64,000 nt of DNA from Ovoidimarina sediminis (lineage in GTDB: Bacteria; Pseudomonadota; Alphaproteobacteria; Rhodobacterales; Rhodobacteraceae). Positions 51,850 through 60,455 of the stretch are shown here, one piece after another. Where the stretch lies: NCBI RefSeq assembly GCF_032586175.1, contig NZ_JAWHTE010000011.1, forward strand, positions 62,001 through 126,000, written 5' to 3'. How positions within the stretch are numbered: the first letter of the stretch is position 1; each line of letters begins with the position of its first letter. Made by a program: the position numbers and the translations under genes. The notes below the pieces were generated by a model that had not been told where the DNA came from, did not search any database, and worked only from the letters and a program-made list of their open reading frames with translations.

Positions 51850-52758
51850 ATGAGTGTAATGGAAGAGATACAGTCTCGACGCCTGCCCGCGCCCCGCGCG
51901 CTGCTGGAGCTGATCAAGCCGATCACCTGGTTTCCGCCGATGTGGGCCTATCTGTGCGGCGTCGTCTCTTCCGGCGCGAACCCCCTGGAAAGCTGGGGTC
52001 TGGTGCTTCTGGGCGTGATCCTCGCGGGCCCCGTAGTCTGCGGGATGAGCCAGGCGGCGAACGACTGGTGCGACCGGCACGTGGACGCGATCAACGAGCC
52101 GGGCCGCCCGATCCCCTCGGGCCGGGTGCCCGGGCGCTGGGGGTTGTACGTCGCGCTCTTCATGTCGGGCGTCGCCCTTCTGATCGGCTGGCAGCTTGGG
52201 CCCTGGGGTTTCGGCGCCACCGTCGTCGGCGTGCTGGCGGCCTGGGCCTATTCGGCGGAACCCGTGCGCCTGAAGCGGTCGGGCTGGTGGGGGCCGGGGG
52301 TCGTGGGCCTGTCCTATGAAACCCTGCCCTGGTTCACCGGGGCCGCCGTTCTGTCGACCGGCGCGCCCGCCTTTCCGGTGGTCGCCGTCGCCGTGCTTCA
52401 CGGGATCGGCGCGCACGGGATCATGACACTCAACGATTTCAAGGCGCTGGAGGGCGACAGGGCGACCGGCGTGCGCTCCCTCCCCGTCGTCGTCGGCCCC
52501 GATGTGGCGGCGCGGATCGCCTGTGTCGTCATGGCCCTGCCGCAGGCCATCGTGATCTCGCTTCTTCTGGTCTGGGGCCAACCGTGGCATGCGCTGGCGA
52601 TCACGGCGGTGCTTCTCGCACAGATCGCCGCGATGCGGGTTCTGATGCGCGATCCGAAGGCCCGCGCGCCCTGGTACAACGCAACCGGCGTGTCGCTTTA
52701 CGTCTCGGGCATGATGATCGCGGCCTTCGCGCTGCGCGGCGGGGCGGGGATGCCGTGA
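51850..52758 (+). CDS. bchG: bacteriochlorophyll synthase
   Basis: A 302-residue UbiA-family prenyltransferase with about nine helices that esterifies bacteriochlorophyllide a with geranylgeranyl (or phytyl) diphosphate. The first aspartate motif is NDWCDRHVD at 71-79; the second is DFKALEGDRATG in the C-terminal half. ATG 51850 is used. No ribosome binding site is visible, in line with leaderless initiation or coupling. The stop overlaps the next gene as GTGA. Confidence 0.95.
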   Translation: MSVMEEIQSRRLPAPRALLELIKPITWFPPMWAYLCGVVSSGANPLESWGLVLLGVILAGPVVCGMSQAANDWCDRHVDAINEPGRPIPSGRVPGRWGLYVALFMSGVALLIGWQLGPWGFGATVVGVLAAWAYSAEPVRLKRSGWWGPGVVGLSYETLPWFTGAAVLSTGAPAFPVVAVAVLHGIGAHGIMTLNDFKALEGDRATGVRSLPVVVGPDVAARIACVVMALPQAIVISLLLVWGQPWHALAITAVLLAQIAAMRVLMRDPKARAPWYNATGVSLYVSGMMIAAFALRGGAGMP

Positions 52759-54056
52759 CGCTGTCCTGGCCCAACATCCTGCGGCTCGGCCTCGTGCAGA
52801 TGGCGCTTGGCTCCATCGTCGTCCTGACCACGGCGACGATGAACCGGGTGATGGTCGTCGAGCTTGCGATGCCTGCGATCCTGCCGGGGCTTCTCGTCTC
52901 GCTCTACTATGGCACGCAGTTCCTGCGCCCGCGCTTCGGCCACGGCGCCGATCAGCAGGGCGGGCGGCGCGCGCCCTGGATCGTGGGCGGGGTCTTGACG
53001 CTCGCCGCAGGCGCGATTGCCGCCGCCGGGGCCGTCTGGATCATGGGCAGCTCCGCCGTGCTCGGCATCGCCGCGGCGATCCCCGCCTTCCTTCTGATCG
53101 GCCTTGGCATCGGGGCGGCAGGCACAAACCTTCTGGCCCTTCTCGCCGCGCGCGTCGCGCCGGAGCGGCAGGCGGCGGCGGGAAGCGCAGTGTGGATCAT
53201 GATGATCTTCGGCCTGGCCACGACCGGCATCACGGCGGGCCAGCTTCTCGATCCCTATTCGCCCGGGCGCCTTCTGGCGGTCGCAAGCGGGATCTGCGCG
53301 GTGGCCGTCGCGCTCAGCCTGATCGGCGTCTGGGGGCAAGAGCGCACGCCGGCCCGCGCCGCGCCCCGGCGCAACATCGCCTTCGGCGACGTGGCGCGCG
53401 AGCTTTGGGCGGATCCGCGCGTGCGGGCCTTCACGATCTTCGTCTTCGCCTCGATGCTGGCCTACAACCTGCAGGATCTGATCCTCGAACCCTTCGCGGG
53501 CCATGTCTTCGGCATGACCGTGGGCGAAAGCACCGCACTTGGCGGCATGCACCACGCCGGAGCGCTTCTGGGCATGATCGTGGTTCTCGCCTCCGGCACC
53601 GTTCTGGCCCGCTGGGTCGCGGTGCCGATCCGGGCCTGGATCTTCGGGGGCTGCCTTCTGTCGGGCGGCGCGCTTGTCGCCATGGCCATCGGCGGGCAGA
53701 ACCCGGCGACCTGGCCCATTCACCCCAATATCTTCACCCTCGGATTCGCCAACGGGATCTTCGCCGTCGCCGCGATCGGCGCGATGATGGGCCTTGCCCG
53801 CGAAGGCGACGAGGCGCGCGAAGGCGTGCGCATGGGCCTTTTCGGCGCGGCGCAGGCCATCGCCTTCGGGCTGGGCGCGTTCCTGGGCACGGCGGCCGCC
53901 GATATCATGCGCGCCCTCGTGGCCTCTGATGCGCTGGCCTATTGCACCGTCTTCGCCACCGAAGGCGTGATCTTCCTTGTCGCCGCGATCCTCGCCTTGC
54001 GGATCGCAGAGCCCTCCCGCGCGCCCGATCCCGGCGCCCTCGTTCCTGGAGAATGA
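52755..54056 (+). CDS. BCH/PucC-family MFS protein (bch2-like)
   Basis: A 433-residue twelve-helix protein of the BCH/PucC family, related to LhaA. LTTATMNRVMVVELAMPAILPG, GADQQGGRRAPWIVGG and LQDLILEPFAGHVFGMTVGEST are the shared blocks. This position between bchG and bchP is normal in Rhodobacter (the 427/428-residue open frame). It is thought to help pigment delivery or antenna assembly. The GTG start overlaps the bchG stop, so the two are translated in step. Confidence 0.88.
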   Translation: MTLSWPNILRLGLVQMALGSIVVLTTATMNRVMVVELAMPAILPGLLVSLYYGTQFLRPRFGHGADQQGGRRAPWIVGGVLTLAAGAIAAAGAVWIMGSSAVLGIAAAIPAFLLIGLGIGAAGTNLLALLAARVAPERQAAAGSAVWIMMIFGLATTGITAGQLLDPYSPGRLLAVASGICAVAVALSLIGVWGQERTPARAAPRRNIAFGDVARELWADPRVRAFTIFVFASMLAYNLQDLILEPFAGHVFGMTVGESTALGGMHHAGALLGMIVVLASGTVLARWVAVPIRAWIFGGCLLSGGALVAMAIGGQNPATWPIHPNIFTLGFANGIFAVAAIGAMMGLAREGDEAREGVRMGLFGAAQAIAFGLGAFLGTAAADIMRALVASDALAYCTVFATEGVIFLVAAILALRIAEPSRAPDPGALVPGE

Positions 54057-54058
54057 TG

Positions 54059-55240
54059 ATGATCTATGATGCAATCGTCGTGGGCGGCGGCCCGGCCGGC
54101 GCCACAGCCGCAGAAGATCTGGCGCGCGCCGGGCACAGCGTGGCCTTCCTCGACCGCGACGGCCGGATCAAACCCTGCGGCGGCGCGATCCCGCCACGCC
54201 TGATCGCCGATTTCGACATCCCGGACGATCAGCTGGTGGCGAAGATCAGCACGGCCCGCATGATCTCCCCGTCCCAGCGCCACGTCGATATTCCGATCGA
54301 GAACGGATTCGTCGGCATGGTCGACCGCGAGCATTTCGACGAATTCCTGCGGGTGCGCGCCACGAAGGCCGGGGCGCATCGCAACACCGGCACCTTCAAG
54401 CGGATCGAACGCGACGGGGCGGGCACCCATGTCGTCTATCGCGACAAGGTATCGGGCAACGAGATGCGGCTGAGCGGCAAGGTCGTGATCGGCGCGGATG
54501 GCGCCCGGTCCGACGTCGCGCGGCAGGAGGTTCCGGGGGGCGATACGATCCCCTACGTCATCGCCTATCACGAGATCATCCGCGCGCCGGGCAAGATCGG
54601 CCAGTACGATCCCGAGCGCTGCGATGTCGTCTATGACGGCGCGATCAGCCCCGATTTCTACGGCTGGGTCTTCCCGCACGGGGAAAGCGCCTCGGTCGGG
54701 ATGGGTTCGGGCATCCACGGCGTCGACCTGAAGCGCGCGACGGCGGAGCTCCGCGTGGCCTCGGGCCTCGACGGCTGCGAAACGATCCGCCGCGAGGGCG
54801 CGCCGATCCCGCTCAAACCCCTCGACAAGTGGGACAACGGCAAGGACGTGGTGCTTGCGGGCGATGCGGCGGGCGTCGTCGCCCCGTCTTCGGGCGAAGG
54901 CATCTATTACGCGATGATGGGGGGCCGGGTGGCCGCCGAAGCCGCCCATGCCACGCTGCTTTCGGGCCAGCCGCGCGACCTGGCGCTGGCGCGCAAGGCC
55001 TTCATGAAAGAGCACAAGACCGTCTTCAAGGTGCTCCGCGCCATGCAGGACGCCTATTACAAATCCGACGAACGGCGCGAGCGCTTCGTCTCCCTGTGTC
55101 ATGATGTCGACGTGCAGAGGCTCACCTTCGAGGCCTATATGAACAAGAAGCTGGTCCGCGCCCGCCCCATGGCGCATCTGAGGATCGGCCTGAAGAACCT
55201 GGCGCACCTGACACGACTGGTACCGGAAGCCTACGTATGA
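54059..55240 (+). CDS. bchP: geranylgeranyl diphosphate/bacteriochlorophyll reductase
   Basis: A 393-residue flavoprotein that reduces the geranylgeranyl tail to phytyl. The FAD fingerprint VVGGGPAGATAAEDLARAG is at the N-terminus; GDAAGVVAPSSGEGIYYAM is the second FAD-contact motif. The third of three consecutive ATGs is chosen since GGAG lies seven bases upstream; this gives the usual MIYDA start. It overlaps idi by four bases. Confidence 0.95.
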   Translation: MIYDAIVVGGGPAGATAAEDLARAGHSVAFLDRDGRIKPCGGAIPPRLIADFDIPDDQLVAKISTARMISPSQRHVDIPIENGFVGMVDREHFDEFLRVRATKAGAHRNTGTFKRIERDGAGTHVVYRDKVSGNEMRLSGKVVIGADGARSDVARQEVPGGDTIPYVIAYHEIIRAPGKIGQYDPERCDVVYDGAISPDFYGWVFPHGESASVGMGSGIHGVDLKRATAELRVASGLDGCETIRREGAPIPLKPLDKWDNGKDVVLAGDAAGVVAPSSGEGIYYAMMGGRVAAEAAHATLLSGQPRDLALARKAFMKEHKTVFKVLRAMQDAYYKSDERRERFVSLCHDVDVQRLTFEAYMNKKLVRARPMAHLRIGLKNLAHLTRLVPEAYV

Positions 55241-55767
55241 CGAACACGATTCCCGCCTGGGTCGATGGCCGGCTGAAGCCCGTCGACAAGCTCGAGGTTC
55301 ACCAGAGGGGCCTCAAACACAAGGCCGTTTCGGTCTTCGTGATGCGCGAGAACGCGGTGCTGATCCAGCAGCGCGCGCTGGTGAAGTATCACACGCCCGG
55401 GCTTTGGGCGAACACCTGCTGCACCCATCCCGACTGGGACGAACCGGCGGCGGATTGCGCGATCCGGCGGCTGAGGGAGGAACTGGGGATCACCGGGCTT
55501 TACCCCTCGCATCGCGACCGGGTGGAATACCGCGCCGATGTGGGCGGCGGGCTGACCGAACACGAGGTGGTCGATATCTTCATCGCCGAAGCCGGGCCAA
55601 GCCTGCCGGTCATCCCCAACCCCGAAGAGGTGATGGCCTATCGCTGGATCGATCTTTACGACCTGACGGCCGAGGTGCAGCGGCGGCCGGAAGAATTCAC
55701 CCCCTGGCTTCGGATCTACCTGGAACAGTATCAGGACAGGATCTTCGGGCGCCTCGTCCGCGCCTGA
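55237..55767 (+). CDS. idi: isopentenyl-diphosphate delta-isomerase (type I)
   Basis: A 176-residue Nudix-fold isomerase converting isopentenyl to dimethylallyl diphosphate for geranylgeranyl and carotenoid synthesis. C62 and H64 in NTCCTHP and the acidic pair in RLREELGI carry the metal and proton-transfer site; EHEVVDIFIAE is the later glutamate motif. ATGA overlap with bchP. It converges with dxs, the other isoprenoid gene of the cluster. Confidence 0.94.
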   Translation: MTNTIPAWVDGRLKPVDKLEVHQRGLKHKAVSVFVMRENAVLIQQRALVKYHTPGLWANTCCTHPDWDEPAADCAIRRLREELGITGLYPSHRDRVEYRADVGGGLTEHEVVDIFIAEAGPSLPVIPNPEEVMAYRWIDLYDLTAEVQRRPEEFTPWLRIYLEQYQDRIFGRLVRA

Positions 55768-55785
55768 GGCGCGGACACCGGCTTG

Positions 55786-55806
55786 GCGGGCCTCGCTCAG
55801 GCCCGC
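55786..55806. terminator. hairpin between convergent idi and dxs
   Basis: GCGGGCCT (55786-55793) and AGGCCCGC (55799-55806) form an 8-bp stem spanning the dxs stop codon. There is no T tract on either side, so it is at best a weak bidirectional terminator. Confidence 0.4.
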
Positions 55807-57716
55807 GCGCTTCCCACCGGAAGGCTCACCACCCCCAGCGCCTCGACCGCGGTGCGCGCGATGTCGTCGGCCGTCAGCCCGGCGGCGGCATACATGTCGG
55901 CCGGGCTGGCCTGGTCGATGAACCGGTCGGGCAACGTCATGGTGCGGATCTTGAGGCCACGGTCGAGCGCGCCCCGGTTCGCCAGATAATGCAGGACAAG
56001 GGCGCCGAAGCCCCCGGTCGCACCGGTTTCCACCGTGACGATCGCCTCGTGCTGGCGCGCGAGCATCCCGATCATGTCGGTATCGAGCGGCTTGGCGAAA
56101 CGGGCATCGGCCACGGTAGCCGAGATCCCCATCATCGCCAGATGCTCCGCCGCCGTGAGGCATTCGGCAAGATGCGCGCCGTAGGACAGAAGCGCCACGC
56201 CGGTGCCCTCGCTCAGGATGCGGCCCTTGCCGATCTCAAGCGCCACGCCGTGTTCGGGCATGTCGACGCCCATACCCTCGCCGCGCGGATACCGGAAGGC
56301 GATGGGGCCATCGTCATACTCCGCCGCGGTGGCGACCATGTGCACGAGCTGCGCCTCGTCGCCCGCCGCCATCACGACGAAATTCGGCAGGTTCGCGAGA
56401 TAGCCGATGTCGAAGGCGCCCGCATGGGTGGCCCCGTCGGCACCCACGAGGCCGGCACGGTCGATTGCGAAGCGCACGGGCAGGTTCTGAAGCGCCACGT
56501 CATGCACCACCTGGTCATAGCCGCGCTGCAGAAAGGTGGAATAGATCGCGCAGAAGGGTTTCAGCCCGGTGGCCGCCATCCCGGCGGCGAAGGTCACGCC
56601 GTGCTGTTCGGCGATGCCAACGTCGAAGACGCGGGCCGGAAAGCGATCGGCCATGATGTTGATGCCGGTGCCCGACGGCATCGCCGCCGTCACCGCGACG
56701 ATCCGGCTGTCTTCCGCCGCCTCGCGGGTCAGCGCCTCGCCGAACACCTTGGTATAGGACGGCGCGTTGCCCTTCGATTTCTTCTGTTCGCCCGAGACCA
56801 CGTCGAACTTCGCGACACCGTGATACTTGTCGGCGCTGGTTTCGGCGGGGACATAGCCCTTGCCCTTCACAGTGCAGCAATGGATCAGCACGGGCCCCGT
56901 CGCCCGCGCCCGTGCGGCGCGCAGAACGGGAAGAAGCTGGCTCATGTCATGCCCGTCGACGGGGCCGACATAGCTGAAGCCCAGCTCCTCGAACAGCGTG
57001 CCCGATCCGGCGATCCCGGTCACAAGCTGGCGTGCCCGGCGCGCCCCGTCCCGGAACGGGCCGGGCAGCGCGGCTTCGAAGCCCTCTGCCATCGCCTCGA
57101 AAGCCGCCGCGCCGGGGCTTGCGTACAGCCCCGAAAGATATTTCGACATCGCGCCCACCGGCGGGGCGATCGACATCTCGTTGTCGTTCAGGATGACGAA
57201 AAGCCGCCGGCCTTCCGAGCCCGCGTTGTTCATCGCCTCGTAGGCCATGCCCGCACTGATCGAGCCGTCACCGATCACCGCGATCGCATCGCCCGTCGAC
57301 CGGCCCATATCGCGCCCGATGGTGAAGCCGAGCGCCGCGCTGATCGAGGTGGAGGAATGCGCCGCGCCGAACGGATCGTAATCACTTTCCGAACGCTTGG
57401 TGAAACCCGAAAGCCCGTCTTTCTGCCGCAGCGTCCGGATGCGGCTGCGCCGCCCCGTCAGCACCTTGTGGGGGTAGCACTGGTGGCCGACATCCCAGAT
57501 CAGCTTGTCATGCGGCGTGTTGAACACCGCGTGGATCGCCACGCTCAGTTCCACGACGCCAAGCGACGAGCCGAGGTGCCCGCCGGTTTCAGAGACGGCC
57601 GAGATCACCTCTTCCCGAAGTTCGCGCGCCACCTGCCCGAGATCGGCATCGCTCATCCCGCGCAGGTCTTCCGGCCCTGCGACGCGGTCGAGTGTGGGGG
57701 TGTTCGGACGGGTCAT
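55797..57716 (-). CDS. dxs: 1-deoxy-D-xylulose-5-phosphate synthase
   Basis: A 639-residue thiamine-diphosphate enzyme that starts the MEP isoprenoid pathway. The TPP motif is GDGS at 149-152 with the partner NN near 163; HSSTSISAALG and GADGATHAG are typical of the family. GGAGG eight bases ahead of ATG 57716 supports the start. It lies just beyond the puf terminator, the same neighbour relation as in Rhodobacter, and ensures tail supply for bacteriochlorophyll and carotenoids. Confidence 0.96.
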   Translation of the reverse strand: MTRPNTPTLDRVAGPEDLRGMSDADLGQVARELREEVISAVSETGGHLGSSLGVVELSVAIHAVFNTPHDKLIWDVGHQCYPHKVLTGRRSRIRTLRQKDGLSGFTKRSESDYDPFGAAHSSTSISAALGFTIGRDMGRSTGDAIAVIGDGSISAGMAYEAMNNAGSEGRRLFVILNDNEMSIAPPVGAMSKYLSGLYASPGAAAFEAMAEGFEAALPGPFRDGARRARQLVTGIAGSGTLFEELGFSYVGPVDGHDMSQLLPVLRAARARATGPVLIHCCTVKGKGYVPAETSADKYHGVAKFDVVSGEQKKSKGNAPSYTKVFGEALTREAAEDSRIVAVTAAMPSGTGINIMADRFPARVFDVGIAEQHGVTFAAGMAATGLKPFCAIYSTFLQRGYDQVVHDVALQNLPVRFAIDRAGLVGADGATHAGAFDIGYLANLPNFVVMAAGDEAQLVHMVATAAEYDDGPIAFRYPRGEGMGVDMPEHGVALEIGKGRILSEGTGVALLSYGAHLAECLTAAEHLAMMGISATVADARFAKPLDTDMIGMLARQHEAIVTVETGATGGFGALVLHYLANRGALDRGLKIRTMTLPDRFIDQASPADMYAAAGLTADDIARTAVEALGVVSLPVGSARA

Positions 57717-57734
57717 GGCGCTATCCTCCGCAGG

Positions 57735-57770
57735 GCGAAAAAGACGCCGTCAGAGCACGCTCTGACGGCG
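57735..57770 (-). terminator. strong intrinsic terminator of the puf operon
   Basis: On the minus strand an 11-bp perfect stem (CGCCGTCAGAG / CTCTGACGGCG) with a 4-base loop is followed by TCTTTTTCG. It lies about 110 bases beyond pufX and separates puf from dxs. Confidence 0.9.
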
Positions 57771-57882
57771 CCTAGTCTCCTGTAGCCAACAGGAAGGGAA
57801 CCGGGGTGTGGAGACCCCGAATGCCAGGCGCGGCTAAGCGCCCGACCTTGTTGGGGGAGGCGGTGAAGGGCACCGCCGGCCC
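57771..57882 (-). ncRNA. structured puf 3' UTR, possible PcrX-like small RNA
   Basis: Between the pufX stop and the terminator stem three more hairpins are readable: GGCGGTG/CACCGCC (57859-57877), GGCGC/GCGCC (57827-57842) and CGGGGT/ACCCCG (57802-57819). The last two lie inside a longer closing stem CCAACA/TGTTGG (57786-57791 with 57849-57854). A stable RNA (PcrX) is processed from this place in R. sphaeroides. Whether this one is stable is an inference from position and structure. Confidence 0.45.
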
Positions 57883-58101
57883 CTAGGCAAGCGCGCTGAG
57901 CGCGCGTGTCCCGATCTCGATCGCCGCGAACGGATCCTCTGGCAGGATGAACGCGATGGACCGGATCACGAGGACGACGAAGAGAACCAGCATGCAGGCA
58001 ATCGCCGCATAGGCCGCCCCCATCGTCATCTGCCGGAAGATCCAGCCGTGAAGATTGGGCTTGGGCTCGTCTTCAAGATACCAATGCTCGTTGTCAGCCA
58101 T
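57883..58101 (-). CDS. pufX: reaction centre-LH1 core protein PufX
   Basis: A 72-residue protein with a short cytoplasmic arm (DEPKPNLHGWIFRQMTMG), one membrane helix (about residues 27-51) and a periplasmic tail. Its place after pufM, length and the shared NLxxWxxxQMxxGA pattern identify PufX, which keeps the LH1 ring open for quinone exchange. The GxxxG helix motif of R. sphaeroides PufX is here G28-x3-A32. AGGAG precedes ATG 58101. Confidence 0.82.
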   Translation of the reverse strand: MADNEHWYLEDEPKPNLHGWIFRQMTMGAAYAAIACMLVLFVVLVIRSIAFILPEDPFAAIEIGTRALSALA

Positions 58102-58113
58102 GGATCTCGCTCC

Positions 58114-59106
58114 TCATTCAGGCGGCAGGTAGGGCAGGAAGTCTTCGGGCGTCGCCGCCGGGGCATAGTTCGCCGCCGCGCCGTAGCCGTGATCCTGTGC
58201 CCAGGTGAACCAGTCATCGACAACCGTGCCGGTGATCAGAATGCCAATCCCGCCTGTCAGCGTCGTCAGCACCGCGAACCACCATGCCCAGCGGTGGATG
58301 CCTTCCATCGTGGCGTTGAAGCCCATCGTCCAGCGCCAGAACAGGCCGGCGCGTTCCGAGGCCGTCCCGCGATCGACGATCTGCTCAAGCTCCCGGTCCC
58401 CGCCGAAGCGGCTGACGGCCAGGATCGTCGCCCCGTGCATGGCGAACAGAAGCGCCGAGCCGTAGAGGAACGCGATCGAAAGCGCGTGGAACGGGTTGTA
58501 GAACAGGTTGCCGTAGGTCAGCGAGAACAGGTTGGTCCAGTCGAGATGGGTGAAGATCCCGTAGGGCACCGCCTCAGACCAGCTTCCCATCAGGATCGGC
58601 CGGATCAGGCCGAGCACGAGGAACAGCCAGACCGCACTCGCAAAGGCATAGCAGACATGCTTGCCCATCCCGAGCTGGTTGGCGAGAACCCAAGAGCGGA
58701 TCAGCCAGCTCATCACCGCGATCAGAAGGAAGAACGAGGCGATCAGGTAATAGCCCCCGTCCCAGAGCGGCGCAAAGCCCAGCCCGTAATCGGGCGATGG
58801 CGGATCAAGCGAGAGATAGAACAGATCCCGCATGAAGACCGCCGGGTTGTACCCCGCCTGCCCCCAGAACCAGAAGCCCACCATCAGGAACCAGGTCATG
58901 CCGCTCATCAGGCTGAGTACACCCCAGGGACCAAGGTAGAAGGGCCCGAGCTGCGCGTTGCCCACCCATCCGAAGAGCTGGGAAAACCCCGTGCCCTTCG
59001 ACCGGTCGCCGAGCAACGCATCCTCGACCATGCCCATTTCGGGCGGACCCTGAACCTGAACCTGCGTGAAGATGTTCTGGTATTCGGTCTCGAACCACTT
59101 AGCCAT
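58114..59106 (-). CDS. pufM: photosynthetic reaction centre subunit M
   Basis: A 330-residue M subunit with five helices. Conserved blocks are YQNIFTQVQVQGP, GMGKHVCYAF, IRPILMGSWSEAVPYGIF and ILAVSRFGGDRELEQI, covering the pigment histidines and the iron-glutamate site. It is longer than the R. sphaeroides M chain: a MAKWFE N-terminal addition and a roughly 22-residue C-terminal extension rich in A and P. It overlaps pufL by eight bases. Confidence 0.96.
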   Translation of the reverse strand: MAKWFETEYQNIFTQVQVQGPPEMGMVEDALLGDRSKGTGFSQLFGWVGNAQLGPFYLGPWGVLSLMSGMTWFLMVGFWFWGQAGYNPAVFMRDLFYLSLDPPSPDYGLGFAPLWDGGYYLIASFFLLIAVMSWLIRSWVLANQLGMGKHVCYAFASAVWLFLVLGLIRPILMGSWSEAVPYGIFTHLDWTNLFSLTYGNLFYNPFHALSIAFLYGSALLFAMHGATILAVSRFGGDRELEQIVDRGTASERAGLFWRWTMGFNATMEGIHRWAWWFAVLTTLTGGIGILITGTVVDDWFTWAQDHGYGAAANYAPAATPEDFLPYLPPE

Positions 59107-59947
59107 TTACGCCTCCCGGAATATCGACCCACCAGGGCAGCTGCACATACCAGTCCCACCAGACAACCCACTGGTCGAACCAGACGGTGCCGGAAATCAC
59201 GATGCAGACCGCGCTCCAGAACCCGGCATTGAGCGCCAGGAACAGGCCCAGACGATGGATCCCGAGGGGGCCGATCGAGTAGCCGATGAAATCGCGGAAG
59301 AACGTGTCTTCATGTTCCGCCGACCGGATTTCCTTGCCCTTCTCGGGGTTCACGGCGCTGAGGATCAGCGAGCCGTGCAAGGCCAGCGCGAGACACGTGG
59401 TGAAGAAGAACGTGATCGCGACCATATGGGCCGGGTTGTAGTGGAAGTTGCCATAGAGATAACCGGTGTAGCTTACCCAATCGAGGTGGCTCCAGATCCC
59501 GTAGGGGAAGGCATGGCCCCAGGCCCCCATCAGGACGGGCCGGATCACCTGCAGCGTGAAATACGCGAAGATCGCGACGCTGAAGGCGAAGGGGATGTGC
59601 AGCCCGATCCCGAGCTTGCGGCAGATTTCCACCTCTCTCAGCGCCCAGGATATGAAGGCCCCCAGCGCGCATATGGTGATCACCTGCCAGAGCCCGCCCA
59701 TTTCAAGCGGCGCCGGCCCCAGGCCAAAGCTCAGGGGCGGCGGGTTCACCGAGATCAGCCAGGGGTTCCAGGTGCCCTGAAGCGTGGCCGAGTAGAAGAT
59801 CAGTAGGGTGCCGAGACCTGCAAAGAAGATCGTCGTGACACCGAAGAAACCGACGTAGAAGGGTCCGACCCAGAAGTCGAACAGATCGCCGCCGACGAGC
59901 GTACCCCCTGGCACGCGATATTTTCGTTCGAAGCTGAGCAAAGCCAT
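59099..59947 (-). CDS. pufL: photosynthetic reaction centre subunit L
   Basis: A 282-residue L subunit. Counting the initiator Met, H154 and H174 are the bacteriochlorophyll ligands, H191 and H231 the iron ligands, H169 the special-pair hydrogen-bond donor, and E213-D214 with S224 the proton path to QB; all are present. The N-terminus MALLSFERKYRVPGGTL is nearly invariant. pufM follows with an 8-base overlap, which keeps L and M in step. Confidence 0.97.
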   Translation of the reverse strand: MALLSFERKYRVPGGTLVGGDLFDFWVGPFYVGFFGVTTIFFAGLGTLLIFYSATLQGTWNPWLISVNPPPLSFGLGPAPLEMGGLWQVITICALGAFISWALREVEICRKLGIGLHIPFAFSVAIFAYFTLQVIRPVLMGAWGHAFPYGIWSHLDWVSYTGYLYGNFHYNPAHMVAITFFFTTCLALALHGSLILSAVNPEKGKEIRSAEHEDTFFRDFIGYSIGPLGIHRLGLFLALNAGFWSAVCIVISGTVWFDQWVVWWDWYVQLPWWVDIPGGVNG

Positions 59948-60009
59948 ACTTCTTACTCCGTTTCAGGCGGCAGATGGGCAGGACCCCGGCCGTCGTTGTC
60001 GCGTTAGCC

Positions 60010-60032
60010 GCGGGCGGGCGGCACCCGCCCGC
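60010..60032 (-). other. pufA-pufL intercistronic hairpin
   Basis: A perfect 9-bp GC stem, GCGGGCGGG / CCCGCCCGC, with a 5-base loop, in the 107-base gap between pufA and pufL. In Rhodobacter such stems block 3'-to-5' decay, so pufBA message outlasts pufLMX and LH1 exceeds reaction centre. Confidence 0.8.
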
Positions 60033-60054
60033 AGCGATCTTGTCGAGCGGAGCC

Positions 60055-60213
60055 TTAGCCGCCGCCGTGCGACGCCGCGATTTCGAACCAGTTGATGCCG
60101 TTGGACAGCACAACCAGATGAATCATCGCAGCGAGCAGGAAGAGGAAAACGCCCTGCGCCACGAAAACGCGGCGCGGGTCGAAGACCAGCCATATCTTGT
60201 AGAATTTAGCCAT
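60055..60213 (-). CDS. pufA: LH1 antenna alpha polypeptide
   Basis: A 52-residue single-helix antenna protein. MAKFYKIWLVFDPRRVFVAQ is the typical cytoplasmic and helix start; H32 in MIHLVV binds bacteriochlorophyll and W42 in INWFE is the hydrogen-bonding tryptophan. The C-terminal tail (IAASHGGG) is short. It follows pufB after ten bases. Confidence 0.97.
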   Translation of the reverse strand: MAKFYKIWLVFDPRRVFVAQGVFLFLLAAMIHLVVLSNGINWFEIAASHGGG

Positions 60214-60223
60214 CTTCAGCTCC

Positions 60224-60376
60224 TCACGAGAACCACGGACGCCAGATATACGTCGCGATGTGCGCCACGATGGCGACAATCACGAACAACTGCAGACCGG
60301 ACATGTAGACCGCGTGCAGCTCTTGCGCCTGCTCGTCTGTAAGACCTGTGAAAGACAGGTCGGTTCTATCAGCCAT
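60224..60376 (-). CDS. pufB: LH1 antenna beta polypeptide
   Basis: A 50-residue antenna protein encoded on the minus strand: MADRTDLSFTGLTDEQAQEL, then HAVYMSGLQLFVIVAIVAHI and ATYIWRPWFS. H39 is the bacteriochlorophyll ligand, H21 the conserved first histidine, and the WRPWFS end carries the hydrogen-bonding tryptophan. GGAGGAG precedes the ATG. It is the first gene of the stable pufBA message. Confidence 0.97.
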   Translation of the reverse strand: MADRTDLSFTGLTDEQAQELHAVYMSGLQLFVIVAIVAHIATYIWRPWFS

Positions 60377-60455
60377 TAACTCTCCTCCGGATCGTCAGAC
60401 TGACGCCGCGCACCCCGCGGCCAGGTAGGACGGTAGGTGACCCGCCCCGCATCCG

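Noticed and set aside
55404..57785. 793-codon plus-strand frame
   Set aside because: It runs out of idi in another frame and is antisense to dxs; it also crosses the puf terminator.
57717..58113. pufC (tetraheme cytochrome) after pufM
   Set aside because: The frame there is only 72 codons with no CxxCH; it matches PufX.
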